Assembly: GCA_040349255.1 (NCBI GenBank)
Contig: JBEQUE010000017.1
Location: 41,443 to 105,442 of the forward strand
Length of the DNA stretch: 64,000 nucleotides
DNA from: DATMER01 sp040349255
GTDB taxonomy: Bacteria > Acidobacteriota > Thermoanaerobaculia > Multivoradales > UBA5704
Direction: 5' to 3'
The position numbers and the translations under genes are program-made. Positions 23,902-33,427 of this stretch are shown piece after piece. The notes beneath the pieces are model-generated. The model did not search any database. It was not told the DNA's origin and saw only the letters and a program-made list of their open reading frames with translations. The stretch's first letter is position 1, and each line of letters starts with the position of its first letter.

Positions 23902-25920
23902 ATGCCTCGCGGCCTCCGCATCCTTCCTGCGATCCTGGTTCTCTTCGGGTTGGCCGGCTCGGCCGCCGCGTTCCCCGGTCCGAGCCTGGTCTCCATCTCC
24001 GGCCGGCGCCTCATGGTCCAGAAGCGGCGGCCGGACGGCAGCCTGGCAGTTCCCGAAGCTTGGGTAATGCGCGGCGTCAACTGGTCTCCGGCGGCCTCGG
24101 GCACCGCCGGCGACGACGCCTCCCGGCGCGCCGCGATGGTCGGCTCCGCGGCTTCCGACGCGGCTCTCCTGCAGGCGCTCCACGTCAACACCGTCCGCCT
24201 CTACCTCGACCCCGGCCTGGACGCCGCCGGCCTGTCCGTCCTCGACGAGCTCTGGGCGCGCGGCATCATGGTCGTGCTCACGGTGGACAACGCCCGCAAC
24301 GACCTCGCCCGGGCGCAGCAGGTGGTGAGCCTGTACAAGGACCACCCGGCGGTCCTCCTGTGGTCGCTCGGCAACGAGTGGAACATCACCCTGTACTACG
24401 GCAAAGCGGAGTGCAACTCGCCGTCCGCCGCCGCGCAGTGCACCGAGAACGCCGCCCAACTCGTCAAGAGCCTGGACGCCAACCACCCGGTCTCCACCAA
24501 CTACGGCGAGATCGACATCGACGCCCCCGGCCTGCGCCTGGCCGACACGCAGAATTACGTCAACAACGTCGCCCCGAGCGTGGACGTCTGGTCGGTGAAC
24601 ATCTTCCGCGCCGAGACCTTCGGGACCCTGTTCGACCAGTGGCGCTCCATCTCGTCCAAGCCCATGTTTCTGGGAGAGTTCGGCACCGACGCCATGGTCC
24701 ATCCCGCCGACCTGCCCGACGACACCATGCAGGCGGGCTGGGACCTCTGCCTCTGGAACGACGCCCTCCGCGAGCTCTCCGCGTCGAGCGCCTCCCTGGC
24801 GGGTCTCGGCGGGCTGGTCTTCGAATGGAACGACGAGTGGTGGAAGGTCCCGCCCGCGGGTGCCCAGAACCCGGGAGGCTACGTCAACGCCAACGGCCAT
24901 CCGGACGGCTTCGGCAACGAGGAGTGGTTCGGGATCGTGGACGTCAACCGGAACCCGCGCCACGCGGCCGCGGCCCTCGGCGAAGCCTTCGAGGGCACCT
25001 ACAAAAGGCCGCCGCGGGGGTTGATCTTCGGCGTGGGCTCGCGTGGCGGGGACGCCGCTCAATACGACGGGCAATACGGCTACTCCCGCTTCTACCGCTG
25101 CGGCCGGGTCTTCTACGGCAAGACCGGCGGTGGGGGAGGAGGGCGCGGCTTCAGCGCGGTGGTCCTCGACCCGAGGACCGGGGACCCGATTGCGGCGCCG
25201 CAGACCTTCGACACCTACGCGACGCGCCAGGACTGCGCCCTGGACCATCCCTCGGCGCAGATGTACGCCCTGGTCAACTATCTGAACGCCGCGCCGGCCG
25301 GCAGCCTGATCCTGCTCTCGGTGGCCGACGAGGCCGGTCTCAATCAGGACCTGAGCTGCAACCGGTACTCCCTGTCGAGCTGCTTCGAGAGCGGCCTCGC
25401 GGTGCTGGAGGCGCTGGGGAGCACGAGGATCCGCGACTACTGTTTCCGCGATTCCTGGGCCCTGATCGCGGTGAAGGGCCAGGGCCTGGTGGCGGAGGGG
25501 CTGTCGGGCGACGACCGCGTCTCCCTGCAGACCCCGCTGCCGGACCCGGGACCGGCCGACTTCCACACCGTGGCTCCCTGCCGCGTCCTCGACACCCGCA
25601 GCGGCGCCGGCCCTCTCGCCTCGGGCTCCACCTTCGTCTTCGCGGTCGCCGGGAGCTGCGGCATCCCGGCCACGGCGCGGGCGGTCTCGCTCAACGTGAC
25701 CGTGTTCGCGCCTCCCGCCTCCGGCAACGTCAACGTGTTCCCGGGAGACGAGAGCCCGCCGCCGACCAGCGCGATCAACTTCGCCGCCGGGCTGACCCGG
25801 GCCAACCACGCCATCCTGGCGCTGTCGTCGGACGGCGCCGGGTCGCTCGCCGTCCGGCCTTCCCTGGCGGGCGGCGCGGCGGTCCAGGTGATCGTGGACG
25901 TGGACGGATACTTCGAGTAG
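23902..25920 (+). CDS. Secreted glycoside-hydrolase-like protein fused to ILEI and RVLDTR domains
   Basis: This 672-residue protein has a signal peptide and three parts. Residues about 30-365 look like a clan A (beta/alpha)8 glycosidase: GNEWN at Glu159 fits the acid/base and FLGEFGTDA at Glu259 the nucleophile, with the usual Asn before the first. Residues about 372-535 match the ILEI/PANDER pattern (GFSAVVLDPRTGDPI, FDTYAT, ILLSVADEAG, FRDSWALIAVKG). Residues about 553-672 form the beta-rich 'PCRVLDTR' domain seen at the C-terminus of secreted proteins in related bacteria. Substrate unknown; a beta-glucan or mannan-type polysaccharide is plausible. GGAGGG lies upstream of the ATG. Confidence 0.75.
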   Translation: MPRGLRILPAILVLFGLAGSAAAFPGPSLVSISGRRLMVQKRRPDGSLAVPEAWVMRGVNWSPAASGTAGDDASRRAAMVGSAASDAALLQALHVNTVRLYLDPGLDAAGLSVLDELWARGIMVVLTVDNARNDLARAQQVVSLYKDHPAVLLWSLGNEWNITLYYGKAECNSPSAAAQCTENAAQLVKSLDANHPVSTNYGEIDIDAPGLRLADTQNYVNNVAPSVDVWSVNIFRAETFGTLFDQWRSISSKPMFLGEFGTDAMVHPADLPDDTMQAGWDLCLWNDALRELSASSASLAGLGGLVFEWNDEWWKVPPAGAQNPGGYVNANGHPDGFGNEEWFGIVDVNRNPRHAAAALGEAFEGTYKRPPRGLIFGVGSRGGDAAQYDGQYGYSRFYRCGRVFYGKTGGGGGGRGFSAVVLDPRTGDPIAAPQTFDTYATRQDCALDHPSAQMYALVNYLNAAPAGSLILLSVADEAGLNQDLSCNRYSLSSCFESGLAVLEALGSTRIRDYCFRDSWALIAVKGQGLVAEGLSGDDRVSLQTPLPDPGPADFHTVAPCRVLDTRSGAGPLASGSTFVFAVAGSCGIPATARAVSLNVTVFAPPASGNVNVFPGDESPPPTSAINFAAGLTRANHAILALSSDGAGSLAVRPSLAGGAAVQVIVDVDGYFE

Positions 25921-25968
25921 GTTGCCTCGGGCTGCTGTCCGGTGTCCAACCTTCAGGAGGATACCGCG

Positions 25969-26454
25969 ATGGTCATCATCCGCAGAGCAGCTCTCCTCGT
26001 TTTCCTCACCGTCCCGGTCTTCACGGGCGCGGCCCAGGCAGAGCCGAAGGTCCGTGATCTCGACTATCGCGCCCTGGCCGAGCTGGTGGCGGCCACGGCC
26101 TTCCCTCATTTCGGCAATTCGACCGAGGGCACCGTCATCGCCCGGGTCGAAAGCTTCGAACATGAAGGCAAGACCTTCGAGGTCTGGGTCCACGAGAACG
26201 GGGCCCTGCGCAAGGGGTCGGAAAAGGATCTCGACCGGTCCTTCGGTACCAACCGCCGCAACTGGCCGCCCTACACGATCCTCTTCGCGGTCTCCGACGG
26301 TGCGGATGGCAAGCTGAGCATGGAGGTCCGCACCTGGTACGACATGGGGCTGACCCCGGAGAGCCGAGGAGGCATGCAGGAGGTCTGGAAGATCGGCAAG
26401 AGGGCCGGCCGATGGGTGGTGCTCGGCAAGGAGACCACTTTGCACGTGGATTGA
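25969..26454 (+). CDS. Secreted or periplasmic protein of unknown function
   Basis: This 161-residue protein has a signal peptide (about residues 1-24, ending AAQAE). The mature part has a repeated aromatic/charged pattern (FEHEGKTFEVWVHENGALRKG, GRWVVLGKETTLHVD) suggesting a small beta domain. CAGGAGG lies 8 nt upstream of the ATG. It follows the glycosidase fusion by 48 nt on the same strand. I recognise no family. Confidence 0.55.
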   Translation: MVIIRRAALLVFLTVPVFTGAAQAEPKVRDLDYRALAELVAATAFPHFGNSTEGTVIARVESFEHEGKTFEVWVHENGALRKGSEKDLDRSFGTNRRNWPPYTILFAVSDGADGKLSMEVRTWYDMGLTPESRGGMQEVWKIGKRAGRWVVLGKETTLHVD

Positions 26455-26540
26455 CCGCGTGCGGCATGGTGGGAGTTGTACCGGAAGAGCTGCGGATGAA
26501 GGGAAAGGACGCCGCGGACCAAAGGTCCCAGCCAGAATTC

Positions 26541-26753
26541 GTCCCGAAGGGACGTAGGCATATAGCCCGGCACTTCAGTGCCGGGACGGGACCCACCCCC
26601 AACCCCCAAGTCCCGAAGGGACGACGGCATGGCCAAGGGCTTCAGCCCGCCGGCACGAACGGAATGCCTGCGTCCCTCCGGGACTTGGGGCTGGGGCGGT
26701 ATCTTGAACCTGGCACTGAAGTGCCAGGCTTTATGCCGATGTCCCTTCGGGAC
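26541..26753. repeat. Inverted pair of two-hairpin REP-like elements
   Basis: The gap 26455-26769 holds no gene. It contains two copies of an element of about 82 nt facing each other (26541-26622 and 26672-26753). Each has a short hairpin GTCCC-GAA-GGGAC or its complement, a 12-nt link, and a longer hairpin (CCCGGCAC-TTCA-GTGCCGGG at 26566-26585; CCTGGCAC-TGAA-GTGCCAGG at 26709-26728), then a C-rich link and a second GTCCC-type hairpin. The same plan with different bases recurs at 45318-45465. This resembles REP/BIME-type extragenic elements; no transposase is in the window. Confidence 0.75.
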
Positions 26754-26769
26754 GGATTGACTGCCGCCG

Positions 26770-27574
26770 TCAGGCCTCGTCGGGTGGCGGAGTGGGATCA
26801 GGCCCGGCCATTTCCGTCAGCATCAGTTCAAGGTTCCTCTGGCTGAGTTGCGTGCTCGGATGGTCCGGCCCAAGACTCCGCATCTTGATCTCCACTGCCC
26901 GGCGCATCAGCGGCTCCGCCTCCAGAAGACGGTTCGTGGCCCTGAGCAACTGAGCCAGATTGTTGAGGTCTCTGGCGACGTTGGGGTGTTCGCTTCCGAA
27001 GGAGGCCTCGTCGATGGCCAGAGCCCGGCGCATCAGTGGCTCCGCCTCCGAAACACGGTTCGTGGCATCGAGCAACAAAGCCAGGTTGTTGAGGTCTATG
27101 GCGACGTCGGGGTGTTCGCTTCCGAAGGAGGCCTCGTCGATGGCCAGAGCCCGGCGCATCAGCGGCTCCGCCTCCGAAACACGGTTCGTGGCATCGAGCA
27201 ACTGAGCCAGGTTGTTGAGGTCTCTAGCGACGTCGGGGTGTTCGCTTCCGAGCGAGGCCTCGTCGATGGCCAGAGCCCGGCGCATCAGCGGCTCCGACTC
27301 CGAAAGGCGGTTCGTGGCCTTGAGCAGCAAAGCCAGGTTGTTGAGGCGAATGGCGATCTTGGGGTGTTCGTTTCCGAAGGAGGCCTCGCCAATAGCCAAA
27401 GCCCGGCGCATCAGCGGCTCCGCCTCCGAATAAAGAGCGCGAGTCTTGAGATAGAGACCCAACTGGCCCATCAACCTGCCGGTCGGGTCAGTCACTCCAG
27501 ATTTATCCGCCAGGGAGAGGATCCTCAACGCATGAGGCCTTAGCACGTTCCAAACCGGCCAGGGCCCGGTGGTC
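26770..27574 (-). pseudogene. TPR segment of a broken TIR-NB-ARC-TPR gene
   Basis: From about 27561 down to the stop at 26770 the frame encodes a conserved lead-in (WPVWNVLRPHALRIL) and then five TPR units of the kinesin-light-chain type (AEPLMRRALAIDEASFGSEHP and variants). The units have an exact DNA period of 126 bp (marker positions 26901, 27027, 27153, 27279, 27405). The TIR part upstream is in another frame, and the NB-ARC region expected between them is absent. The simplest reading is an internal deletion with frameshift. Reinitiation at an internal ATG could still make a short TPR protein. Confidence 0.65.
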
Positions 27575-28147
27575 CTGGACGATCGCCCTCGCCTTGCCAT
27601 CTCCCTGAAGGCTCGCGGCAAGATCCCGAAGCTCGTCATCCCGGCCCTTGAACAGGTCGCCGAGAGGAGAGAAGGGGAGGTTGTGGAGAGGGGGCGGACC
27701 GGACGGCTCGGGCTCGACCGCTCTCTTCGTCCGAGGCTTCCTGCCCCTGATCCCCCAGACGAGCCGGTCGACGCCTTCGGCGAAACTGACCGTCCGCAGA
27801 TCCACCCAGGTCCGCTCGCCCAGGAAGAGAGGAAGGTCCGGCTTCCTCGGTGCGCCAGGGAGAAGGACGGGGATGACGGCAATGCCTCGCCTCACCGCCT
27901 GGGTGAGCAGCGCTCGCTCCTCTTCGCGTTCCCAAGGTCCCATCCCGCTCTTGTCGATGAAGACGGCGGCCGACTGGCAGGTCTGGATCGCTTCCTGGGC
28001 GAGATCCTGCCAGGGACGGCCCGGAGTCAGATCCTCCTCGTCGAACCAGGGCTGGAGCTTCCGCTTCTTGAGCGCAGCCGAGATCTCTCGAACGATGGGC
28101 TTGTCTTCGGAGTTGTGGCTCAGGAAGATTGCGGGCGGGCTGGACAT
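27503..28147 (-). CDS. TIR-domain protein, truncated remnant of a TIR-NB-ARC-TPR protein
   Basis: The first 140 residues form a TIR domain (IFLSHNSEDKPIVREI, WFDEEDLTPGRPW, AAVFIDKSG, then GPWEREEERALL with a glutamate in the helix where NADase TIRs keep their catalytic Glu). A linker leads to LFKGRDDELRDLAASLQGDGKARAIVQ, the sequence that normally opens an NB-ARC module. After IVQ (27575) the frame departs from homologues and stops 72 nt later, while the TPR part continues in another frame. The TIR fragment may still be made. Full-length relatives are thought to act in immunity or signalling; that does not carry over to this fragment. Confidence 0.7.
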   Translation of the reverse strand: MSSPPAIFLSHNSEDKPIVREISAALKKRKLQPWFDEEDLTPGRPWQDLAQEAIQTCQSAAVFIDKSGMGPWEREEERALLTQAVRRGIAVIPVLLPGAPRKPDLPLFLGERTWVDLRTVSFAEGVDRLVWGIRGRKPRTKRAVEPEPSGPPPLHNLPFSPLGDLFKGRDDELRDLAASLQGDGKARAIVQDHRALAGLERAKASCVEDPLPGG

Positions 28148-28180
28148 GGTTCTTGGCCGGAATTTTACCAGCTAGCACCC

Positions 28181-28589
28181 GAGGGAACGTTCTCCAACGC
28201 CAGCGTAAGCTTCCTGATCGCGACGCAAGCTTGTTTGGCGCAACGCAAGGTGACGTTGCGACAACGGATCCTTCCATGGCGCAACGCAGACTTCTTTGGC
28301 GCAACGTCGGGAAACTCTGCGCCAAGGCAACGTTCTCTGGCGCAACGCAGGGTTCTACGGCGCAACGGAACCTTCCCTGGCGCAAAGTCTGCTTCTTTGG
28401 TGCGACGTAAGGTTACGTTGCGCCAAAGAACCTTACCGTGCGGCAACGTTGCGCTACGTTGCGCCATGGGAGCTTACCTTGCGCCAAAGAAGGGCCCCTT
28501 GGCGCAAAGTGGACTGATATGGCGCAACGAAAAGTTCTTTGGCGCAACGTAACCTTCCACGGCGCAAAGCAGGCAAACGGCGCGCCAGG
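28181..28589. repeat. Array of degenerate 20-21 bp repeats (array B)
   Basis: About twenty contiguous units fill most of the 540-nt gap between the TIR gene and accA. The marker GGCGCA or its complement TGCGCC recurs at 28237, 28278, 28298, 28339, 28359, 28379, 28399, 28419, 28439, 28460, 28480, 28501, 28521, 28541 and 28561, steps of 20 or 21 nt (41 where one unit has diverged). A typical unit is ACGCAGACTTCTTTGGCGCA. The orientation of the marker flips within the array, allowing long hairpins. Short open frames cross the array in every frame because it lacks stop codons; a 20-nt period does not preserve a reading frame, so I treat it as non-coding. Confidence 0.85.
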
Positions 28590-28619
28590 AGAGGGCGCGG
28601 TCTCCCGGCGAACGGCAAA

Positions 28620-28637
28620 ATGTCGGCGCGCCGACAT
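28620..28637. promoter_or_regulatory. 18-bp palindrome upstream of accA promoter
   Basis: ATGTCGGCGCGCCGACAT is a perfect palindrome ending 11 nt before the accA -35 box. The identical 18 bp occurs at 43584-43601, 15 nt before the parA -35 box. The position suits an operator for a dimeric regulator; a repeated element with no regulatory role is the alternative. Confidence 0.55.
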
Positions 28638-28648
28638 CCCGTGTCTCG

Positions 28649-28677
28649 TTGACCTCCGCCCCCCGGTTTGGTAGCTT
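28649..28677 (+). promoter_or_regulatory. accA promoter
   Basis: TTGACC (28649-28654), a 17-nt spacer and TAGCTT (28672-28677) form a sigma-70-type promoter. The predicted start lies 3-4 nt before the ATG at 28688, so the mRNA would be nearly leaderless; no Shine-Dalgarno sequence is present. Confidence 0.65.
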
Positions 28678-28687
28678 GCGCGGCGGC

Positions 28688-29641
<954 letters not shown>

Positions 29642-29654
29642 GCCGCGCACCCCG

Positions 29655-31322
29655 ATGGAGTGGGTCGCCGCGCAGGTGCCTCCCGCCGCCCCGGAGCTGG
29701 AGCGCGCCGGCTTCGCTCCCTGGCTCGCCGTCGCCCTCGCCCGCCGCGGCGTGACCGACGCCGCCTCGGCCGAACGCTATCTCAACCCCTCGCTCGACCA
29801 GCTCCACGACCCCTATCTTCTCGCCGGCATGGAGGAGGGCGTCGAGCGCCTGCTCCGCGCCCGCGACGCCAAGGAGAAGATCGCGATCGTCGGCGATTAC
29901 GACGTGGACGGCGTGACCTCGACCGCGCTCCTCCTCGCCATGCTCGGCGCCTGCGGCGTGGACGCGGTGCCGATCCTCCCGCACCGGCTGCGCGAGGGCT
30001 ACGGCTTCCAGCCGGTCCACGTCGAGCGCGCCCGCGAGCAGGGCTGCCGGCTGATCGTCACCGCCGACTGCGGCAGCTCGTCGCTGACCGCGGCCCAGGC
30101 CGCGTTCGAGGCCGGGATCGACGTGCTCGTCACCGACCACCACCTGCCCGGCTGCGAGCTGCCTCCGGGGACCCTCCACATCAACCCCCGGCAGGAGCGC
30201 TGCACCTATCCGTTCCGCGACCTCGCGGCGGTGGGGCTCGCGTTCAAGCTCTGTCTGGCGCTCGCCGGGCGCTGCGGCAAGGAGGTCGATCCCGCCCGGC
30301 TGCTGCGCATCGCCTGCCTGGGCACGATCGCCGACCTCGTGCCGCTCCACGGCGAGAACCGGGTGATCGCGGCGCTCGGCCTGCGCGCCCTGGCCGAGCC
30401 GCGCTCCGAGGGGCTCAAGGCGCTGATCCGGCAGTCCGGCGTCAAGGCGCCGTTCTCCGCCGCCGACGTGGGCTACCGGCTCGGACCCCGGATCAACGCC
30501 GCCGGCCGGCTCGACAACGCGGAGAAGGCGCTGGAGCTGCTGCTCACCCGCGACCCGAAGCGCGCCATGGCGCTCGCCGCGGAGCTCGACGCCCGCAACC
30601 GCGAGCGCCAGATGGAAGAGGCCCGGGTGGTGGAGGAGGCCCGGAAGCTGGTGGTGAACGGGGGAGACGGGCCGCTGCCTCCGGTCCTGGTGGCGTGGAG
30701 CCCGGACTGGCACAAGGGCGTGGTGGGGATCGCGGCCGGCCGGCTGGCCAAGGAGCTCCACCGGCCGACGCTGCTCCTCGCGGTCGAGGGCGAGCTCGCG
30801 ACCGGCTCGGGCCGCAGCGTGCCGGGGCTGGAGCTGCACTCGTTCCTCGGCCGCTGGCGCGACGACCTCGAGCGCTTCGGCGGCCACTCGCAGGCCGTGG
30901 GCCTGACCGCGCGGCTCGACCGTCTCGAAGACCTGCGCCGGCAGTGGCAGGAGGCGGGCCGCGAGTGGCCGGAATCGCTCCTCGCCGGACGCCACGAGTA
31001 CGAGCTGGTGCTGGAGCCGCGGCAGGTCTCGAACGAGCTGCTCAAGGACATGGACAGGCTGGAGCCGTTCGGCCAGGGCAACCCGCGGCCCCTGGTGCGC
31101 ACCGGACCGCTGCGGCTCGACGGCGCGCCGCGGGCCTTCGGCGGCGGGCATCTGTCGGCCCGCACGCGGGGCGCGGACGGCACCGTGGTCGAGCTGGTGG
31201 GATGGGGATGGCAGGGCCGGGCGTCCGATCTAGACGGCTCGTTCGAGGTCCTGGGCTACCTCGAAAGCGACTCCTGGAAGGGCTGCCCGGTGATCCGTCT
31301 GGTCGACGCCCGCGCGCTGTGA
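29655..31322 (+). CDS. recJ: Single-stranded-DNA-specific exonuclease RecJ
   Basis: RecJ degrades single-stranded DNA 5' to 3' in recombination and mismatch repair. The 555-residue product has the DHH-family motifs: IVGDYDVDGVTS, TADCGSSS, VTDHHLPG and the DHHA1 region with GFGG-type GGHSQAVGLT. The C-terminal OB-like part (RLEPFGQGNPRPL) matches RecJ. It begins 13 nt after accA and is probably co-transcribed. Confidence 0.95.
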   Translation: MEWVAAQVPPAAPELERAGFAPWLAVALARRGVTDAASAERYLNPSLDQLHDPYLLAGMEEGVERLLRARDAKEKIAIVGDYDVDGVTSTALLLAMLGACGVDAVPILPHRLREGYGFQPVHVERAREQGCRLIVTADCGSSSLTAAQAAFEAGIDVLVTDHHLPGCELPPGTLHINPRQERCTYPFRDLAAVGLAFKLCLALAGRCGKEVDPARLLRIACLGTIADLVPLHGENRVIAALGLRALAEPRSEGLKALIRQSGVKAPFSAADVGYRLGPRINAAGRLDNAEKALELLLTRDPKRAMALAAELDARNRERQMEEARVVEEARKLVVNGGDGPLPPVLVAWSPDWHKGVVGIAAGRLAKELHRPTLLLAVEGELATGSGRSVPGLELHSFLGRWRDDLERFGGHSQAVGLTARLDRLEDLRRQWQEAGREWPESLLAGRHEYELVLEPRQVSNELLKDMDRLEPFGQGNPRPLVRTGPLRLDGAPRAFGGGHLSARTRGADGTVVELVGWGWQGRASDLDGSFEVLGYLESDSWKGCPVIRLVDARAL

Positions 31323-31360
31323 TCCTCTCATTCAGCCGCATCCCATAGAATGGCCGCCTG

Positions 31361-33427
31361 ATGGCTCGCTCGAACATCTCCCGCCTCCGCGCCCTGCTCC
31401 TCGTCGCCATGGTCGTCGTGGTCGGCGGGTTGGCCGGTCTGTTCCTGTTCGGCAAGGCCGGGCAGCAGGCGATCCGCAAGACGCTCGACGAGAACGACCC
31501 GACCCAGGCCCAGCAGGGCACCGCGCTCCTCGGCGAGGACTTCGACTACACGTTCACCGAGCGCGAAAGGCCGATCTTCCGCATCCGGGGCGACAGCATC
31601 CGCGCCGACCAGGGCGGCACCATCTTCCTCGACGGCGTCGGCATGACGCTCTACGACGAGGAGGGCCGCGACTACCACGTCGAGAGCAAGGAAGCGAGCT
31701 TCAACCGCGAGGCCAACGAGGGCAGGCTGCAGGGCAACGTCATCCTGAAAGGCCCGGGGGGCCTGATGCTGCGCACGGCCCAGCTCCAGATCAGCGAGAA
31801 GGGGCGGGTGCTGATCAGCCCGAAGAACGTGATCCTGCGCTACGCCGACCAATACCTGGCGCGGGCCGAGAAGATGCGGGTCAACCTGAACGAGGAGATG
31901 TTCGTGCTCGCCGGCAACACGCGCGTCGAGAGCCTGCCCGAGGCCGAGGTGCCGCTGGCGCTGTCGGCCGACCGCACGGTCTACGACCGCAAGAAGAAGC
32001 TCATGCGGGTCGAGGGCCACGCGGTGCTGCGGCGCGGCCGGGAGCAGGTGCACGCGCAGCGCCTGAGCGCCTTCCTGACCGACGACGAGAAGTCGCTCAC
32101 CTTCGTCAACGCCCACTGGAACGTGACCGGCCGCCTCGAAGGCCCGGGAGACAACCCGCAGATGTCGGTGGTCCGCTTCTCGGGCCGCGACCTCGCGGTG
32201 ATGATGCAGCCGGACGTCGAGAACCAGCCGCGCAAGGTGGTGCTCGAAGGCGGGGAGAAGAACCACGCCATGATCGAGACCTCCGGCGCCGGCGTGACGC
32301 GGACCCTCACCGGCCTGCAGATCGAGGGGATGCTGGCACAGGGCGTGCTTACCCAGGCGGAGGCTTTCGGTGGAGTCGAGGTCAAGGAGGCCGCGCGCGC
32401 AGCGGGCAGTACCGGCGGGAGGGTGGTGCGGCAGGCGAGCGGCATGCGCGCCCAGGCCGCGTTCCGGCCCGACGGCCAGCTCGCCTCGGTGAACCTGATC
32501 AACAAGGTGGTGTTCCGCGACGACAAGACCCGGGCGACCGGCAACCGTGCCTCGCTCGACATGGACTCCGGCCGCGGCGAGTTCTTCGGCGAGCCGGTCG
32601 AGGCGGTAAGCGAGCGCGGAAAGATGACCGCGCCGCGGGTCCTTTACAACGTGGAGAACCAGATCCTGAACGCGGTCGGCGGCGTGCGCGCCGTGCTGGA
32701 GAAGACGGAGGACTCGAACCTCGCGGGCTCGCCGCTCGGCCAGGGAGAGGGGCCGGTGTTCGTCGAGTCGCGCGAGGCCTTCTGGCGCCAGAACCCGTCC
32801 TCCTTCCTGTTCCGCGGCGACGTGCGCGCCTGGCGCGGCGAGAACCTGATGCTCACCACCGAGCTGCGCGGCGAGCAGGACGCCGACCGCCTGGTCGCGA
32901 CCGGCGGCGTCAAGACGATCTGGATCCCCACCGACAAGCAGACCGCCTCCGCGCAGAGCAAGAAGGCATCCGCGAGCACCAGGCGCGCGCCGGTCGAGGT
33001 GGTGGCGCAGGAGATGACCTACCAGAAGGGCGCCGGCCATCTCAACTACACCGGCTCCGTGCGCGTGGTGCAGGAGGGCAAGACGCTGACCTGCGACCGG
33101 CTCGACGTCGAGCTGGGCGAGGACAACAAGGCGGAGGTCATGACCTGCACCGGCGACGCCAGGATGAACGACCCCAAGATGGGCCGGCTCATCACGGGCG
33201 ACAAGGCGGTGTACGATCTCGACACGCGGCGCATGGAGGTGACCGGCGAGAAGGTCACCATGAAGGACCGCGACGGCAACCAGGTCCAGGGCAAGAGGGT
33301 CATCTACCTGGTCGACGAAGGCAAGGTGGAGGTGAAGGGGAAGGATGACAAGGCGGCGCCCGCGGCTGCAGCTCCTGTCCCGACGCCGACGCCACCACCC
33401 GGGGGCGGAGGGGCGAGTCAGGAATGA
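31361..33427 (+). CDS. Fused LptC/LptA-type LPS export protein
   Basis: This 688-residue protein has one N-terminal membrane helix (about residues 10-30) and then almost only beta-strand repeats of the OstA/LptC type. The first 200 residues suit LptC (RIRGDSIRADQGGTIFLDGV, YHVESKEASFN); the end (EMTYQKGAGHLNYTGSVRVVQEGKTLTCDRLDVEL) is LptA-like. The last 30 residues are Ala and Pro-rich. The stop overlaps lptB by 4 nt, which supports a role in the Lpt bridge carrying LPS to the outer membrane. E. coli LptC and LptA are each under 200 residues, so this one chain may replace several. A -10 box TAGAAT (31346-31351) lies close to the start. Confidence 0.82.
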   Translation: MARSNISRLRALLLVAMVVVVGGLAGLFLFGKAGQQAIRKTLDENDPTQAQQGTALLGEDFDYTFTERERPIFRIRGDSIRADQGGTIFLDGVGMTLYDEEGRDYHVESKEASFNREANEGRLQGNVILKGPGGLMLRTAQLQISEKGRVLISPKNVILRYADQYLARAEKMRVNLNEEMFVLAGNTRVESLPEAEVPLALSADRTVYDRKKKLMRVEGHAVLRRGREQVHAQRLSAFLTDDEKSLTFVNAHWNVTGRLEGPGDNPQMSVVRFSGRDLAVMMQPDVENQPRKVVLEGGEKNHAMIETSGAGVTRTLTGLQIEGMLAQGVLTQAEAFGGVEVKEAARAAGSTGGRVVRQASGMRAQAAFRPDGQLASVNLINKVVFRDDKTRATGNRASLDMDSGRGEFFGEPVEAVSERGKMTAPRVLYNVENQILNAVGGVRAVLEKTEDSNLAGSPLGQGEGPVFVESREAFWRQNPSSFLFRGDVRAWRGENLMLTTELRGEQDADRLVATGGVKTIWIPTDKQTASAQSKKASASTRRAPVEVVAQEMTYQKGAGHLNYTGSVRVVQEGKTLTCDRLDVELGEDNKAEVMTCTGDARMNDPKMGRLITGDKAVYDLDTRRMEVTGEKVTMKDRDGNQVQGKRVIYLVDEGKVEVKGKDDKAAPAAAAPVPTPTPPPGGGGASQE

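Noticed and set aside
26848..27543. Plus-strand frame of 231 codons with internal repeats
   Set aside because: It is the complement of the 126-bp TPR repeats; the minus strand has the recognisable TPR sequence.
28181..28589. CRISPR array
   Set aside because: Units are contiguous and diverge along their whole length; there are no constant repeats with unique spacers and no cas genes.
28129..28674. Several short open frames across the repeat array on both strands
   Set aside because: All frames are open because the repeat lacks stops; a 20-nt period shifts frame each unit, and no frame has an RBS or family match.
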